DNA of 62,397 bases from assembly GCA_964424335.1 (NCBI GenBank), contig CAYRIY010000007.1, positions 1 through 62,397 of the forward strand, given 5' to 3'. The notes below the pieces were generated by a model. That model was not told where the DNA came from and ran no database searches. It saw only the letters and a program-made list of their open reading frames with translations. This DNA is from CAYRIY01 sp964424335 (GTDB lineage Bacteria > Bacillota > Limnochordia > DTU080 > RSA5). A program made the translations under genes and the position numbers. Positions 8,554 through 16,790 of the stretch are shown piece by piece (the first letter of the stretch is position 1; every line of letters begins with the position of its first letter).

Positions 8554-9072
8554 TTAGATCGGCACCCCGATCTGCTCCAGGTATGAAAGCATATCCGAGC
8601 GATTCAACTGCCCGAGGTGCCTTTTTTGAATCACGCCGCCCGCGTCAATGAAGACGCTGGTAGGCATAAAGAGCACCTGGTATTCCTGACCCATCGTGCC
8701 GCTTCGGTCGACGTAAATCGGAAAGGTGTATCCGTGCTTTTGCACATATTCGCGGATCGTGTCGACCGGTTCGTCGGAGACGGCAACGATCGTAAAGGCG
8801 CCCGGATACTCCTCGTACAGCTCCTGAATGATCGGCATTTCCTCAAGACACGGAAGACACCAAGTCGCCCAGAAATTAACGAAGATCGGCCTGCCTGCCA
8901 AATCCTTGTATCCGACCCGATCCCCGGCGAGCGTCTCCAACGTGAAGTCAAGGGCGCGCTCGCCCTCGTAAGGCCCGACGGGCGGGCTTCCAAAGAGCCA
9001 AAAGACGAGTACGACCGCGGCGCATACGGCCCCGATCAGGTACCATCGTCGCCTTACCTCTACTCGTGACAC
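8554..9072 (-). CDS. TlpA/ResA-like membrane-anchored thioredoxin
   Basis: A 172-residue redoxin. An N-terminal basic stretch and one membrane helix (about 11-28) anchor a periplasm-facing thioredoxin domain with the active site WCLPC (Cys72, Cys75) and a cis-Pro loop (FMPTSVF). Such proteins keep apocytochrome cysteines reduced or act as general periplasmic reductants. It lies divergently from the ccm operon, 114 nt away, which suits a role in cytochrome c maturation alongside CcmG and CcmH. The GTG start at 9072 has a GGGAGGAGG site at good spacing; the longer open frame (to 9099) would put the ribosome site inside the gene. Confidence 0.88.
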   Translation of the reverse strand: MSRVEVRRRWYLIGAVCAAVVLVFWLFGSPPVGPYEGERALDFTLETLAGDRVGYKDLAGRPIFVNFWATWCLPCLEEMPIIQELYEEYPGAFTIVAVSDEPVDTIREYVQKHGYTFPIYVDRSGTMGQEYQVLFMPTSVFIDAGGVIQKRHLGQLNRSDMLSYLEQIGVPI

Positions 9073-9135
9073 TGCTCGGCCTCCTCCCTTTTCACACATT
9101 CTTCACATTTCCTGCGGAGCGTGTGATGGCGGTTG

Positions 9136-9144
9136 TGTTATGCT
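9136..9144 (+). promoter_or_regulatory. Possible extended -10 promoter element of the ccm operon
   Basis: TGTTATGCT fits an extended -10 (TG, one base, TATGCT) 43 nt before the ccmE start; no good -35 box is seen. The same 114-nt divergent intergenic holds several TGTGA/TCACA half-sites (9091-9107, 9122-9126, 9159-9168) that could be operators shared with the tlpA-like gene. Confidence 0.3.
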
Positions 9145-9186
9145 AGGCGTGAAAAGACTTGTGAAGTGTGAGGAAGAGTCGCTGGT

Positions 9187-9624
9187 ATGGGCAAATCGAA
9201 ACGGATGTTGATTGCTTTGGTCCTGATCGGCGGGGGGCTGGCCTACCTCATCAGCACAGCCGTCTCCGATTCGACCATGTACTATTTTACCGTCGAAGAG
9301 GCCCTGGCAAAAGGGACAGACGTCACCTCGGCCCAGATGCGGGTAAATGGGGACATCGTACCTGGCAGCATCGAGTGGAGCCCCCGGGATTTGCGGCTGT
9401 CGTTCGCCGTTCAAGGTGAGAATGGGGCACGCATGGATGCGGTCTACTACGGGCCGCGCCCGGACAATTTCGAGGCCGACATTCCGGCGATTTTGGAAGG
9501 GCGCTTCGACGAACAGGGCGTCTTTAAGGTCGAAAAGCTGATGCTCGCATGCCCGTCGCGCTTTACCGTGGAGGGGAACGAGACGGCTGACGCCGGTGGG
9601 CGCTCGGCCGCGGCCCGTGGGTGA
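9187..9624 (+). CDS. ccmE: Cytochrome c maturation heme chaperone CcmE, Cys-type variant
   Basis: A 145-residue periplasmic heme chaperone with an N-terminal membrane anchor (about 7-24) and a beta-barrel (OB-fold) domain: YYFTVEEAL, MRVNGDIV and YYGPRPDNF match the family. It takes heme from the CcmABCD complex and hands it to CcmF. In the usual protein heme binds a His in an HDENY motif; here that site reads CPSRF, with Cys122 and Phe126. This is the archaeal/Desulfovibrio CxxxY-type site, but with Phe where Tyr is expected. First gene of the operon, overlapping ccmA by 29 nt with the start chosen there. The ATG is preceded by GAGGAAGAG. Confidence 0.92.
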   Translation: MGKSKRMLIALVLIGGGLAYLISTAVSDSTMYYFTVEEALAKGTDVTSAQMRVNGDIVPGSIEWSPRDLRLSFAVQGENGARMDAVYYGPRPDNFEADIPAILEGRFDEQGVFKVEKLMLACPSRFTVEGNETADAGGRSAAARG

Positions 9625-10354
9625 AGCCGGCGCGAGCTCCAGCGCCGTGCTTGTTGCTCGGGGCTTATCCGTGTCGGCGGGACGACGAACGATCTTGTGG
9701 CCGACAGACTTCGAACTCCGGCCGGGTGAGTGGAAGGCGCTCGTAGGTCCAAACGGAGCGGGCAAGAGCACACTGCTCAAAGCGCTCGCCCTGCTCGTGC
9801 CCTTTCAAGGAGCGCTGTATTTTATGGGGGACCCAGTGCGGAAGGTAGAGAGCGCCTACCGCCGTGAGCTTGGCGTCGTGCTCCACGAGCCCTTGGTGTA
9901 TCGTGGGCTTTCCGCCTGGGAAAATTTGATGTTATACGCCGACTTGTACGACCTCGACGGGGCCGAGGAGGCCGTGAGGGCGCAGCTCGAAGCTGTGGAC
10001 CTGGCGACGTTCGCCCACGAACCGGTGGGTCGGTACTCTCGAGGCATGTTGCAGCGATTGGCGCTTGCCCGGGCGCTTCTGCACCGACCTCGTGTGTTGC
10101 TCTTGGACGAGCCCATCACGGGGATCGATGATCGTGGAATCGAAGATGCGATTGCGATCTTTGCGGCAGCCAAACGCCAGGGCGTTTCGGCGCTTTGGGT
10201 GACGCATCGGTGGGACCGGGCCTGGAGCGTGGTTGACGAGGTCGTGCAGATCAAGGGCGGCAGGCTACACGGGAGCGTCCGCACGGACGAAGTCGAAAAG
10301 GCTCGCTGGTCGCCCGAACACGCGGCCGCAAAGCAGGTGGGGATCGACCCGTGA
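9596..10354 (+). CDS. ccmA: Heme exporter ATPase CcmA
   Basis: A 252-residue ABC ATPase of the CcmABCD heme-handling complex, on the cytoplasmic face. Walker A is GPNGAGKST at 51-59, the signature is the variant YSRGMLQR near 147-154 (typical of CcmA rather than LSGGQ), and Walker B is VLLLDEP near 167, followed by TGID. ATP use releases heme-loaded CcmE. The start is uncertain: GTG codons at 9596, 9617 and 9647 are in frame and none has a clear ribosome site; the gene is probably translated by coupling to ccmE. Its stop overlaps the ccmB start (GTGA). Confidence 0.92.
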   Translation: MGARPRPVGEAGASSSAVLVARGLSVSAGRRTILWPTDFELRPGEWKALVGPNGAGKSTLLKALALLVPFQGALYFMGDPVRKVESAYRRELGVVLHEPLVYRGLSAWENLMLYADLYDLDGAEEAVRAQLEAVDLATFAHEPVGRYSRGMLQRLALARALLHRPRVLLLDEPITGIDDRGIEDAIAIFAAAKRQGVSALWVTHRWDRAWSVVDEVVQIKGGRLHGSVRTDEVEKARWSPEHAAAKQVGIDP

Positions 10355-11031
10355 GGCCTTATTTGCGTGCCGTTCGGGCCCTCGTGCGCAAGGACGTCCT
10401 CCTCGAGCGACGGAGCTGGGAGACGCTGGCCGCCACCGGCGCCTTCGCTTTTTTGCTCGCCGTCATGTTTCACTTTGGGTTTGACATTCAAGGCGGGGAG
10501 GCGCGCCGGTTCTTTCCCGGAGCGCTCTGGATCGCACTGCTCTTTGCCGGCACGTTGGGATTGGCAAAGGGCGCCTCGGGCGACGATGCAGAGGGTAACG
10601 GCCGAGGTCTCGCAATGGCGCCGATCGATCGCAGCGCACTGTTCGTCGGAAAGTTTGTTTATCACTTAATGTTGATGGCGGTCGTCGAGCTTGTGGTCGT
10701 TCCGCTCTTTTTGGCGGCGTTCTCGTTTGGCGCCGTGGCGTGGCCGGGGCTTTTCATTTTTGGGCTTGCCTTGGGCACGTGGGGATTTGTCGCGATCGGA
10801 ACGCTGATGGCGACCGTCGCGGGCGAGCTCAAGGGCGCAGGTCTCATCATGCCGATCATCGTCTTTCCGCTCCTGGTCCCCGTAGCCCTGGGTGGAGTCG
10901 CCGTGGTCGAGGCTGCCGTGCTGGGCGAAATGGATCCTAGAACGATGACGTGGATCCGCCTGCTTGTGGTGTATGACGTATTGTTCACGGCGATTCCTGC
11001 GATGCTTTATGAGTACATCGTGGAGGCATAA
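10351..11031 (+). CDS. ccmB: Heme exporter membrane protein CcmB
   Basis: A 226-residue inner-membrane protein with six predicted helices and the CcmB N-terminal pattern VRKDVLLERRSWETL (cytoplasmic, contacts CcmA). With CcmA, CcmC and CcmD it forms the transporter that frees holo-CcmE. It starts with GTG within the ccmA stop codon (GTGA overlap), so translation is coupled. The length is close to that of proteobacterial CcmB (about 220). Confidence 0.93.
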   Translation: MRPYLRAVRALVRKDVLLERRSWETLAATGAFAFLLAVMFHFGFDIQGGEARRFFPGALWIALLFAGTLGLAKGASGDDAEGNGRGLAMAPIDRSALFVGKFVYHLMLMAVVELVVVPLFLAAFSFGAVAWPGLFIFGLALGTWGFVAIGTLMATVAGELKGAGLIMPIIVFPLLVPVALGGVAVVEAAVLGEMDPRTMTWIRLLVVYDVLFTAIPAMLYEYIVEA

Positions 11032-11044
11032 CGGAGGCATCGAG

Positions 11045-11737
11045 ATGCAAGCAAGCAATCAAAGCGGCCGAAAGCTGAGCTTTTTTGGAATCCTGGCGAC
11101 GATCCTCGTCCCGATCTCGCTATACATGGCGTTCGTCTACGCCCCGACCGAGGCGACGATGGGCCCGGTGCAGCGGATCTTTTACTACCACGTGGCTACG
11201 GCGTGGAATGCGTTCCTCTTCTTTGGGGCTGTTGCTGTGTGCAGCGGCGCGTACTTGTACACGCGCAATGAGCGCTGGAACCAAGCGGCCCGCACCGCCG
11301 GGGAGCTCGGCGTCCTCTTTACGTCGCTCACGTTGATCGCCGGATCCCTTTGGGCGCGGCCGATATGGAACGTGTGGTGGACGTGGGACCCGCGCCTTAC
11401 GACCACGCTGATCCTGTGGTTCATCTACGTGGCGTATTTGCTCATCCAGTCGGGAGGCGCGCAAAGCGAGCGACAGAGGCGATTTGGCGCCGTTTTTGGG
11501 ATCGTCGGGTTTCTCGATATCCCGCTGATTCACTTCTCGGCCCGTCTTTGGCGCAGCATTCACCCCGTGGTCATCCAGCCGGACGACATCGGAATGCCCG
11601 TGGAGATGTTTGTTACAATGATGGCGGCGGTGGTTGCCTTCACGGCGCTCGGCCTGTGGCTTTGGGAACGCCGGTTTGCCGTCGAGAGCTTGAAGGAACG
11701 GGTCGAGACGCTCAAGGACGAGGCGCTCTCGGTCTAG
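11045..11737 (+). CDS. ccmC: Heme handling protein CcmC
   Basis: A 230-residue inner-membrane protein with about six helices. It holds the tryptophan-rich WWD heme-handling motif (SLWARPIWNVWWTWDPRLT, residues 101-119) that faces the periplasm, and a conserved His49 in FYYHVATAW that can act as an axial heme ligand. It attaches heme to CcmE. I choose the ATG at 11045, 8 nt after a GGAGGC site and just past the ccmB stop; the open frame extends upstream through ccmB. The family normally has about 245 residues. Confidence 0.94.
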   Translation: MQASNQSGRKLSFFGILATILVPISLYMAFVYAPTEATMGPVQRIFYYHVATAWNAFLFFGAVAVCSGAYLYTRNERWNQAARTAGELGVLFTSLTLIAGSLWARPIWNVWWTWDPRLTTTLILWFIYVAYLLIQSGGAQSERQRRFGAVFGIVGFLDIPLIHFSARLWRSIHPVVIQPDDIGMPVEMFVTMMAAVVAFTALGLWLWERRFAVESLKERVETLKDEALSV

Positions 11738-11769
11738 GCTGGTGGTGGCCTGGGTGGCCGCTCCTGCCT

Positions 11770-11816
11770 GCAGGGACGCTCGGTCGAGCCGTCCTGGCTC
11801 GACCGAACGTCCCTGC
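11770..11816 (+). repeat. Perfect-looking intra-operon hairpin between ccmC and ccmD
   Basis: Two 21-nt arms (11770-11790 and 11796-11816) are complementary except at one position, which is a G-U wobble or its equivalent in RNA, with a 5-nt loop (GTCCT). No U-run follows, so it is not a standard terminator. It may stabilise the upstream ccm mRNA or slow transcription between the CcmABC and CcmDGHF parts. Confidence 0.75.
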
Positions 11817-11864
11817 GACACGTGAACGATCAGCGCCGGGTGAGAACGCACAGGAGGGGACAAA

Positions 11865-12035
11865 ATGGTCTACCTATTCGTTGCATACACGATCATCTTC
11901 CTGGCCATTGCGTGGTACGTCTTCAACATTGGCCAGCAGCACAAGAAGCTGTCGACACAGATCGAGGCGTTGGAGCAAATGATGGGCGCCGGCGGGGTCG
12001 GCGCTGATTCGAAAGGGAGCGCTAGGAGGGCGTAA
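11865..12035 (+). CDS. ccmD: Small heme exporter subunit CcmD
   Basis: A 56-residue single-span membrane protein: a hydrophobic N-terminal helix (VYLFVAYTIIFLAIAWYVF, about 2-20), then a charged tail with a short helical QHKKLSTQIEALEQM stretch. Size, topology (helix first, charged cytoplasmic tail) and position between ccmC and ccmG identify CcmD, which is otherwise poorly conserved; it helps release holo-CcmE from CcmABC. The ATG follows an AGGAGGGG ribosome site by 7 nt and the stop is one base before the start of the next gene, whose ribosome site (AGGAGGG) lies inside this gene. Confidence 0.82.
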   Translation: MVYLFVAYTIIFLAIAWYVFNIGQQHKKLSTQIEALEQMMGAGGVGADSKGSARRA

Positions 12036-12036
12036 G

Positions 12037-12585
12037 GTGGGGACAAAGCCTGCCGGACGGGCTCCTTGGCATCGGTTCATCCCCTTCGGCGTGCTCGTCT
12101 TTTTCCTTGGGGCGGCCTTTTACTACCAGGCGGGGCTTGAAGCCAGGGCAACCGTGGGTGAAGCCGCGCCAGCGTTCTCGTTGACGGCCCTCGATGAATC
12201 TCAGGTCTCGCTGGCCGATTTTCAAGGTCGGGCGGTCGTCATCAACTTTTGGACCACCTGGTGCCCGGAGTGCGTGGACGAAATGCCCGCCCTCGAGGCC
12301 ATCCATCAGGCGTACGGCGACCGGGTCGTCGTGCTCGGCGTCAACATGCGGGAGCCTGCGGCGATCGTTGCGCCCTTCGCACAACGTTACGGCGTGACTT
12401 ACCCGGTCCTTCTCGACCGCTCGGAAAGCGTGGCGAGGCTCTACCGGGTGAAGGGCGTTCCCGAGACTTGGATCGTCGCTCCCGACGGCACCGCCGTGCT
12501 TCACCGGCTGGGGCCGATGACTTTTGAACAACTTCGTGACGAGCTCGACCGGGTCATTGGCGAACCGGGGAGGGCCGCGACGTGA
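12037..12585 (+). CDS. ccmG: CcmG/DsbE-type thiol-disulfide oxidoreductase
   Basis: A 182-residue periplasmic thioredoxin-like protein: N-terminal membrane anchor (about 15-31), then a redoxin domain with the active site WCPEC (Cys76, Cys79) and a GVPETWIV stretch, the acidic Glu-containing loop typical of CcmG. It reduces apocytochrome disulfides, or the CcmH-apocytochrome mixed disulfide, so heme can be attached. The GTG start has an AGGAGGG site 7 nt upstream, inside ccmD. The stop overlaps the next start (GTGA). Confidence 0.9.
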   Translation: MGTKPAGRAPWHRFIPFGVLVFFLGAAFYYQAGLEARATVGEAAPAFSLTALDESQVSLADFQGRAVVINFWTTWCPECVDEMPALEAIHQAYGDRVVVLGVNMREPAAIVAPFAQRYGVTYPVLLDRSESVARLYRVKGVPETWIVAPDGTAVLHRLGPMTFEQLRDELDRVIGEPGRAAT

Positions 12586-13481
12586 CATCAAAGTGGATCC
12601 TTTGGGCGGCGCTGATCGTCGCCTTGATGGGCTTTCTCGCCGTGTCGTTCAGCGACAATTTGCTGGGCGGCGTCAAAGTCGGAGACGCCGTGCCGAATTA
12701 CGAGCTCGTCGCACTCGACGGGACGCACCACACGTTGGACGAGTGGCGGGGACGCCCGCTGATCTTGAGATTTTCTTCAGCCACGTGCACGTACTGCAGC
12801 CGAGATTTTGAGCTCTTGGACCGGCTCCAAGAGCAGCTTGGCGAGAACGGCCGAGTCGTCGCGGTCCAAGTTGCCGATACGCCTGCAAGCGTGCGGAGCG
12901 CATTGATGGGCGCCTCGCCGCAGGCGCCGGTCGTCATCGACCGGGCCGCGGAGTTGACGCAGGCGCTTGGAGTGCGCTCGCTCCCGGCCGTCGCCTTCAT
13001 CACCGCAAGGGGCACTTTGAGCTCACTCGTAAACAGTGAGATCGCGGATGTCCACGTCGCCCAACACTTGCAGACTGCGCTCCGCGGCGGCCCCAACTTC
13101 CAGCGCGATTTGCAGAAGGCGGCGCAGCAATTGCGCTGTCAGGAGTGTGATGGCAGGTCCGTATGGGAGTCGGACTCCCGTTCCTCCATTGAGATCCGGG
13201 AGGAGATCCAGCGCAGACTGCTTGCGGGCGAGCGGCCCGAAGAAGTGGTCGAGCGCTTTCGGGAGGTTTACGGCGACTGGATCTTGATGGCGCCCCCGGT
13301 CGAAGGGATCGCCGCTTTGGCTTGGTTTCTCCCGGCGGGCGGGCTTGTGTTTGGTGTGGGCGCTTGGTTTGTGTACCTTCGTCGCCGCACAAAAAAGAGG
13401 GCGGCCACCGAAGCGGGCGAGGCGGACGCCGAGGGCGACCGAAACGAATCGCTCAAAGCCCGCATCAAGGAGTACATGTGA
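12582..13481 (+). CDS. ccmH: Fused thioredoxin-CcmH protein
   Basis: A 299-residue fusion. After a signal anchor (about 5-22) comes a redoxin-like domain with a CTYC pair (Cys69, Cys72), then from about 170 a CcmH domain with the apocytochrome-binding motif LRCQEC (Cys186, Cys189) and a YGDWILMAPP stretch, then a membrane helix near 245-265 and a charged tail. CcmH normally has about 150 residues and takes part in the thiol transfer before heme ligation. Here CcmH and a thioredoxin partner are one polypeptide, even though a separate CcmG lies just upstream. The GTG start overlaps the ccmG stop. Confidence 0.88.
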   Translation: MTSKWILWAALIVALMGFLAVSFSDNLLGGVKVGDAVPNYELVALDGTHHTLDEWRGRPLILRFSSATCTYCSRDFELLDRLQEQLGENGRVVAVQVADTPASVRSALMGASPQAPVVIDRAAELTQALGVRSLPAVAFITARGTLSSLVNSEIADVHVAQHLQTALRGGPNFQRDLQKAAQQLRCQECDGRSVWESDSRSSIEIREEIQRRLLAGERPEEVVERFREVYGDWILMAPPVEGIAALAWFLPAGGLVFGVGAWFVYLRRRTKKRAATEAGEADAEGDRNESLKARIKEYM

Positions 13482-13567
13482 CGGCGTCGCTCGTGATGGC
13501 CGGCGCCCCTGGGCCTCCTGCCAAGCAGCGACCTGGTATGTACCTTGGATAAAGAGGCGATGAGTCT

Positions 13568-16500
13568 TTGAGTGAGATGATGGTTCACGTACTGGCGGGC
13601 TCCGGACGATGGCTCCTCATCGTCTCGGCTGCTCTCTTGCTCGCTTCCGCCGGGCTCCGGCTCGCTTTGAGCAGGGGCGACAAGGCTGCGGACGAGGGCG
13701 AGGCGGCGCTCGTGCCCGTATCCGGCGTCCCGATGGCGCCTTCCCGTGCGGTGCGCATCGGGCACCGGTTGCACCTCGTCGCCTGGTGGCTCATCTCGGG
13801 CGCACTCCTCCTCTTGGCTTGGCTCTTTGTGAGCGACGCATTCGCCTTTGTGTACGTCGCCGACCGCAGCAACATCGGCATGCCCCTCGTTTACAAGATT
13901 ACGGCGATCTGGGCGGGCCAGGAGGGTTCCCTACTCTTTTGGCTTTGGATTCAGGCGGGTTATGGACTCGTCGTCTCGAGGCTCGCGCTGCGCAGGCGGG
14001 CGCTGGACAGCGGGGCGGCGCTTGGGCTTGCGCTCATCTCGGCGTTCTTTGCGGTGCTCGTAGCGATGGTGGCGGATCCGTTCGTCGTTAGGCTTCCGGC
14101 GCCCGCCGACGGGGCGGGCATGAACCCGATCTTGCAAAGTTACTGGATGACGGCGCACCCGGTCATGCTCTATCTGGGCTATATCGGCCTTTCCGTTCCA
14201 TTTGCCTACGGAGCGGCATCGCTCTTCACAGGCGATGAGGCGTGGATTCGCCGTACCCGGCGCTGGGCGCTCGTCGCGTGGACATTCCTAAGCATGGGCA
14301 TTATCTTCGGCGCCCGCTGGGCCTACGAGGAACTCGGCTGGGGCGGGTACTGGGGATGGGACCCGGTCGAAAACGCTTCGTTCATGCCTTGGCTCATCGC
14401 AACGGCGTTTGTGCACTCCGGGATCATCCAGGAGAAGCGGGGTATGCTCAAGCGGTGGAATCACGCCCTGATCCTGATCACGTACGCGCTAACGATCTTT
14501 GGCACCTTGATCACCCGAAGCGGCATCCTCTCCTCCGTTCACGCCTTTGTGGAGTCGGACATCACGCCTTGGTTCATCGTATTCTTAGGCTTTGTCACGG
14601 CCACGTATCTGTACGGACTCACCCGAAGGTGGCCGGACCTCGTAGACCAACGTCCAATCGAGTCGCCGCTCTCCCGTGAGGCAAGCTTTCTGGCCAACAA
14701 CGTCGTCTTGGTCGCCACCTGCTTTGCAATCTTTTGGGGAACGGTGTTTCCGCTCGTCGCGTCGGCGCTCGGTCGACAAGTGACGGTGGGAACGCCCTAC
14801 TTTGACCGCGTGACGGGGCCGCTCTTTCTTGCTCTTGTCGTGCTCATGGGCGTCGGCCCGATGCTCGGTTGGCGGCGGGCCACGAAGAGCTCCCTGCAGC
14901 GGCACTTCACGGGGCCCGCGCTGAACGCCCTCTTCATGCTGGTGTTTCTGGTCGCAATCGGGATTCGTGAGATGGTCACGCTCATGGTATTGCCGGCGTC
15001 CGTCTTTGTCCTCACGACGATCGTGATGGAGTTTGCCAAGGGCGTGAGCGTCCGGTCGAAGTCAAGGGGTGAGCCCGTGTGGCTCGCGCTTCCCCGCTTG
15101 ATGAATCGCAGCCCGGGTCGGTACGGGGGCTACATCGTTCACGCCGGAATCCTACTGATCGTCGTGGGCGTCGCTGCCTCCACCGTCTACCAGCGTCAAG
15201 AGAACGTCGTACTCGCCGTCGGTGAGCAGGCTGTCGTCGGCCCTTACACCGTGCGCCTCTTTGACATCCGCGAGATCGAACAGGGCGGCGTGCCTGCGGT
15301 CGAAGCGGACCTCCTCGTGAGCCGAGACGGCAAAGCGCTCGGGTACATCAAGCCGAGCAAGCGGTTTTATCCGACCGCGATCGAGATGGGGCCGACCACG
15401 GAGACTGCCGTCTACGGCAACCTGCAAGGCGACCTCTACGCTGTTTTGGCGGGCTGGGAGCCCTTTGGGAGCTTCGTCGGATTTAAACTGTACTACAATC
15501 CCCTCGTGTGGCTCATTTGGGCCGGAGGAATCTTTACGGTGCTTGGCGGCGCATTTGCCTTTTGGCCCCGCAAGGCGCAGGCCAGGGCGGAGACGGAGCA
15601 CGCGCTGGCGTCCCTCGCGGAGCTTGAGTACGACTATCAGATGGGCAAGGTTGGCAAGGCCGAGTACGACGCGGTCTATTCGGAGATCGCTCCCGGCGCT
15701 CTGGAGCAACTGCGGCGCGAGCGAGACGTCTCCCAGCGGGTGATCGACGAACTCGAAGAGCGCCTCGAAGGAGGCGCCGGCTCACGTAGGGAACATCGCC
15801 CATCGGTGTCCCCGCTCGTCGTGTGGGCCGTGATCGCAGGCGCCGGCATTCTCATCGGATTGCTTGCGCCCACGAGTGTCTCCGCCCAAAGCGGAGAGGC
15901 GCCGATGGGCGTCGCCGTCGCGATTCCAAATGAAACGATCGTCCTCAAGTTCGCGCAAGGTCGCCTCCTTTTGCTCAACCTCGTCACGGTCACCAACATC
16001 AGCGATGCGACCGTCGACGAGGTGCGCCTGCCGATTGTCGCGGGGGCCGTCGGTCTTGAGACCCAAACGTTGCGCCTCGTCGAAGGGGCGGACGTCGTCG
16101 TGGACGACCAGCCGCTCAGGCCCGGGGAGACGCGCCGCTACTCGCTTCAGTACGAAATTCCGGCGGTGCGGTGGCCGTTCGGTCTTGTCCGCGAGGTGCT
16201 TCATCCGACCGAACGGCTTGCGCTGCTGACGTCGCCCGAGGAGCTCCGTGTGTTTGGCATCGGTTTTGATCAGAGCGGCTTTGAAGAGTTTGCCGGGGAG
16301 ACGCTGCTTGTCACCAATAGCGCATGGATTGCACCGGGGACGGTGTGGCAGGCGATCTTGAGGCCCGCGGACGGAGCGCTCGCCATTGGGTGGGATCCCG
16401 CGCTGCAACACCTGCCCACGCTGGCGACGCCAGACCAGATTCCGGGATCGGGGATCGTTCGAGCGCTCGGGCGTCTTCCAGCGGTGGTTTGGATCGGCTT

Positions 16501-16783
16501 TCTCGTGTTGGTGGGCGTCGCGGCCTTTGGGCAATGGAGGAAGGGCCGCACCGATCGGCCGCGGACCCAAGCTCCTGAGGCCGGGGCGCACGACGCGCTC
16601 TCTGAGATCGAGGGCATCGTACGGGCAATCGCCAGGCTCGAGCTTGCCTTCGCGGAAGGCGCCGTCGGCGAAGGCGTCTACCGCAAGCGGCGGGCCCGCA
16701 TGATGGATCGCCTCGTGCAGCGGACCAAAGAGGAGGGCGTGGCTGCAAGCGAGCTGAGGAGCCTGGTTCTCGAGGAGGATTGA
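13568..16783 (+). CDS. ccmF: Cytochrome c heme lyase CcmF with a 400-residue C-terminal extension
   Basis: A 1071-residue protein; ordinary CcmF has about 650. Residues 1-667 are a complete CcmF core with many helices and the tryptophan motif GWGGYWGWDPVENASF near 255-270, which binds heme for ligation to apocytochrome c. The extension has a coiled, CcmI-like cytoplasmic segment (about 675-735, LAELEYDYQMGKVGKAEYDA), a helix at about 748-770, a beta-rich extracytoplasmic domain (about 780-965), a second helix (about 972-990) and a second CcmI-like segment (about 1010-1055). No separate ccmI is present, so the tail may replace it. The start is TTG 13568 or ATG 13577/13580. The next gene begins 7 nt after the stop. 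Confidence 0.92.
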   Translation: MSEMMVHVLAGSGRWLLIVSAALLLASAGLRLALSRGDKAADEGEAALVPVSGVPMAPSRAVRIGHRLHLVAWWLISGALLLLAWLFVSDAFAFVYVADRSNIGMPLVYKITAIWAGQEGSLLFWLWIQAGYGLVVSRLALRRRALDSGAALGLALISAFFAVLVAMVADPFVVRLPAPADGAGMNPILQSYWMTAHPVMLYLGYIGLSVPFAYGAASLFTGDEAWIRRTRRWALVAWTFLSMGIIFGARWAYEELGWGGYWGWDPVENASFMPWLIATAFVHSGIIQEKRGMLKRWNHALILITYALTIFGTLITRSGILSSVHAFVESDITPWFIVFLGFVTATYLYGLTRRWPDLVDQRPIESPLSREASFLANNVVLVATCFAIFWGTVFPLVASALGRQVTVGTPYFDRVTGPLFLALVVLMGVGPMLGWRRATKSSLQRHFTGPALNALFMLVFLVAIGIREMVTLMVLPASVFVLTTIVMEFAKGVSVRSKSRGEPVWLALPRLMNRSPGRYGGYIVHAGILLIVVGVAASTVYQRQENVVLAVGEQAVVGPYTVRLFDIREIEQGGVPAVEADLLVSRDGKALGYIKPSKRFYPTAIEMGPTTETAVYGNLQGDLYAVLAGWEPFGSFVGFKLYYNPLVWLIWAGGIFTVLGGAFAFWPRKAQARAETEHALASLAELEYDYQMGKVGKAEYDAVYSEIAPGALEQLRRERDVSQRVIDELEERLEGGAGSRREHRPSVSPLVVWAVIAGAGILIGLLAPTSVSAQSGEAPMGVAVAIPNETIVLKFAQGRLLLLNLVTVTNISDATVDEVRLPIVAGAVGLETQTLRLVEGADVVVDDQPLRPGETRRYSLQYEIPAVRWPFGLVREVLHPTERLALLTSPEELRVFGIGFDQSGFEEFAGETLLVTNSAWIAPGTVWQAILRPADGALAIGWDPALQHLPTLATPDQIPGSGIVRALGRLPAVVWIGFLVLVGVAAFGQWRKGRTDRPRTQAPEAGAHDALSEIEGIVRAIARLELAFAEGAVGEGVYRKRRARMMDRLVQRTKEEGVAASELRSLVLEED

Positions 16784-16790
16784 GCGTCGG

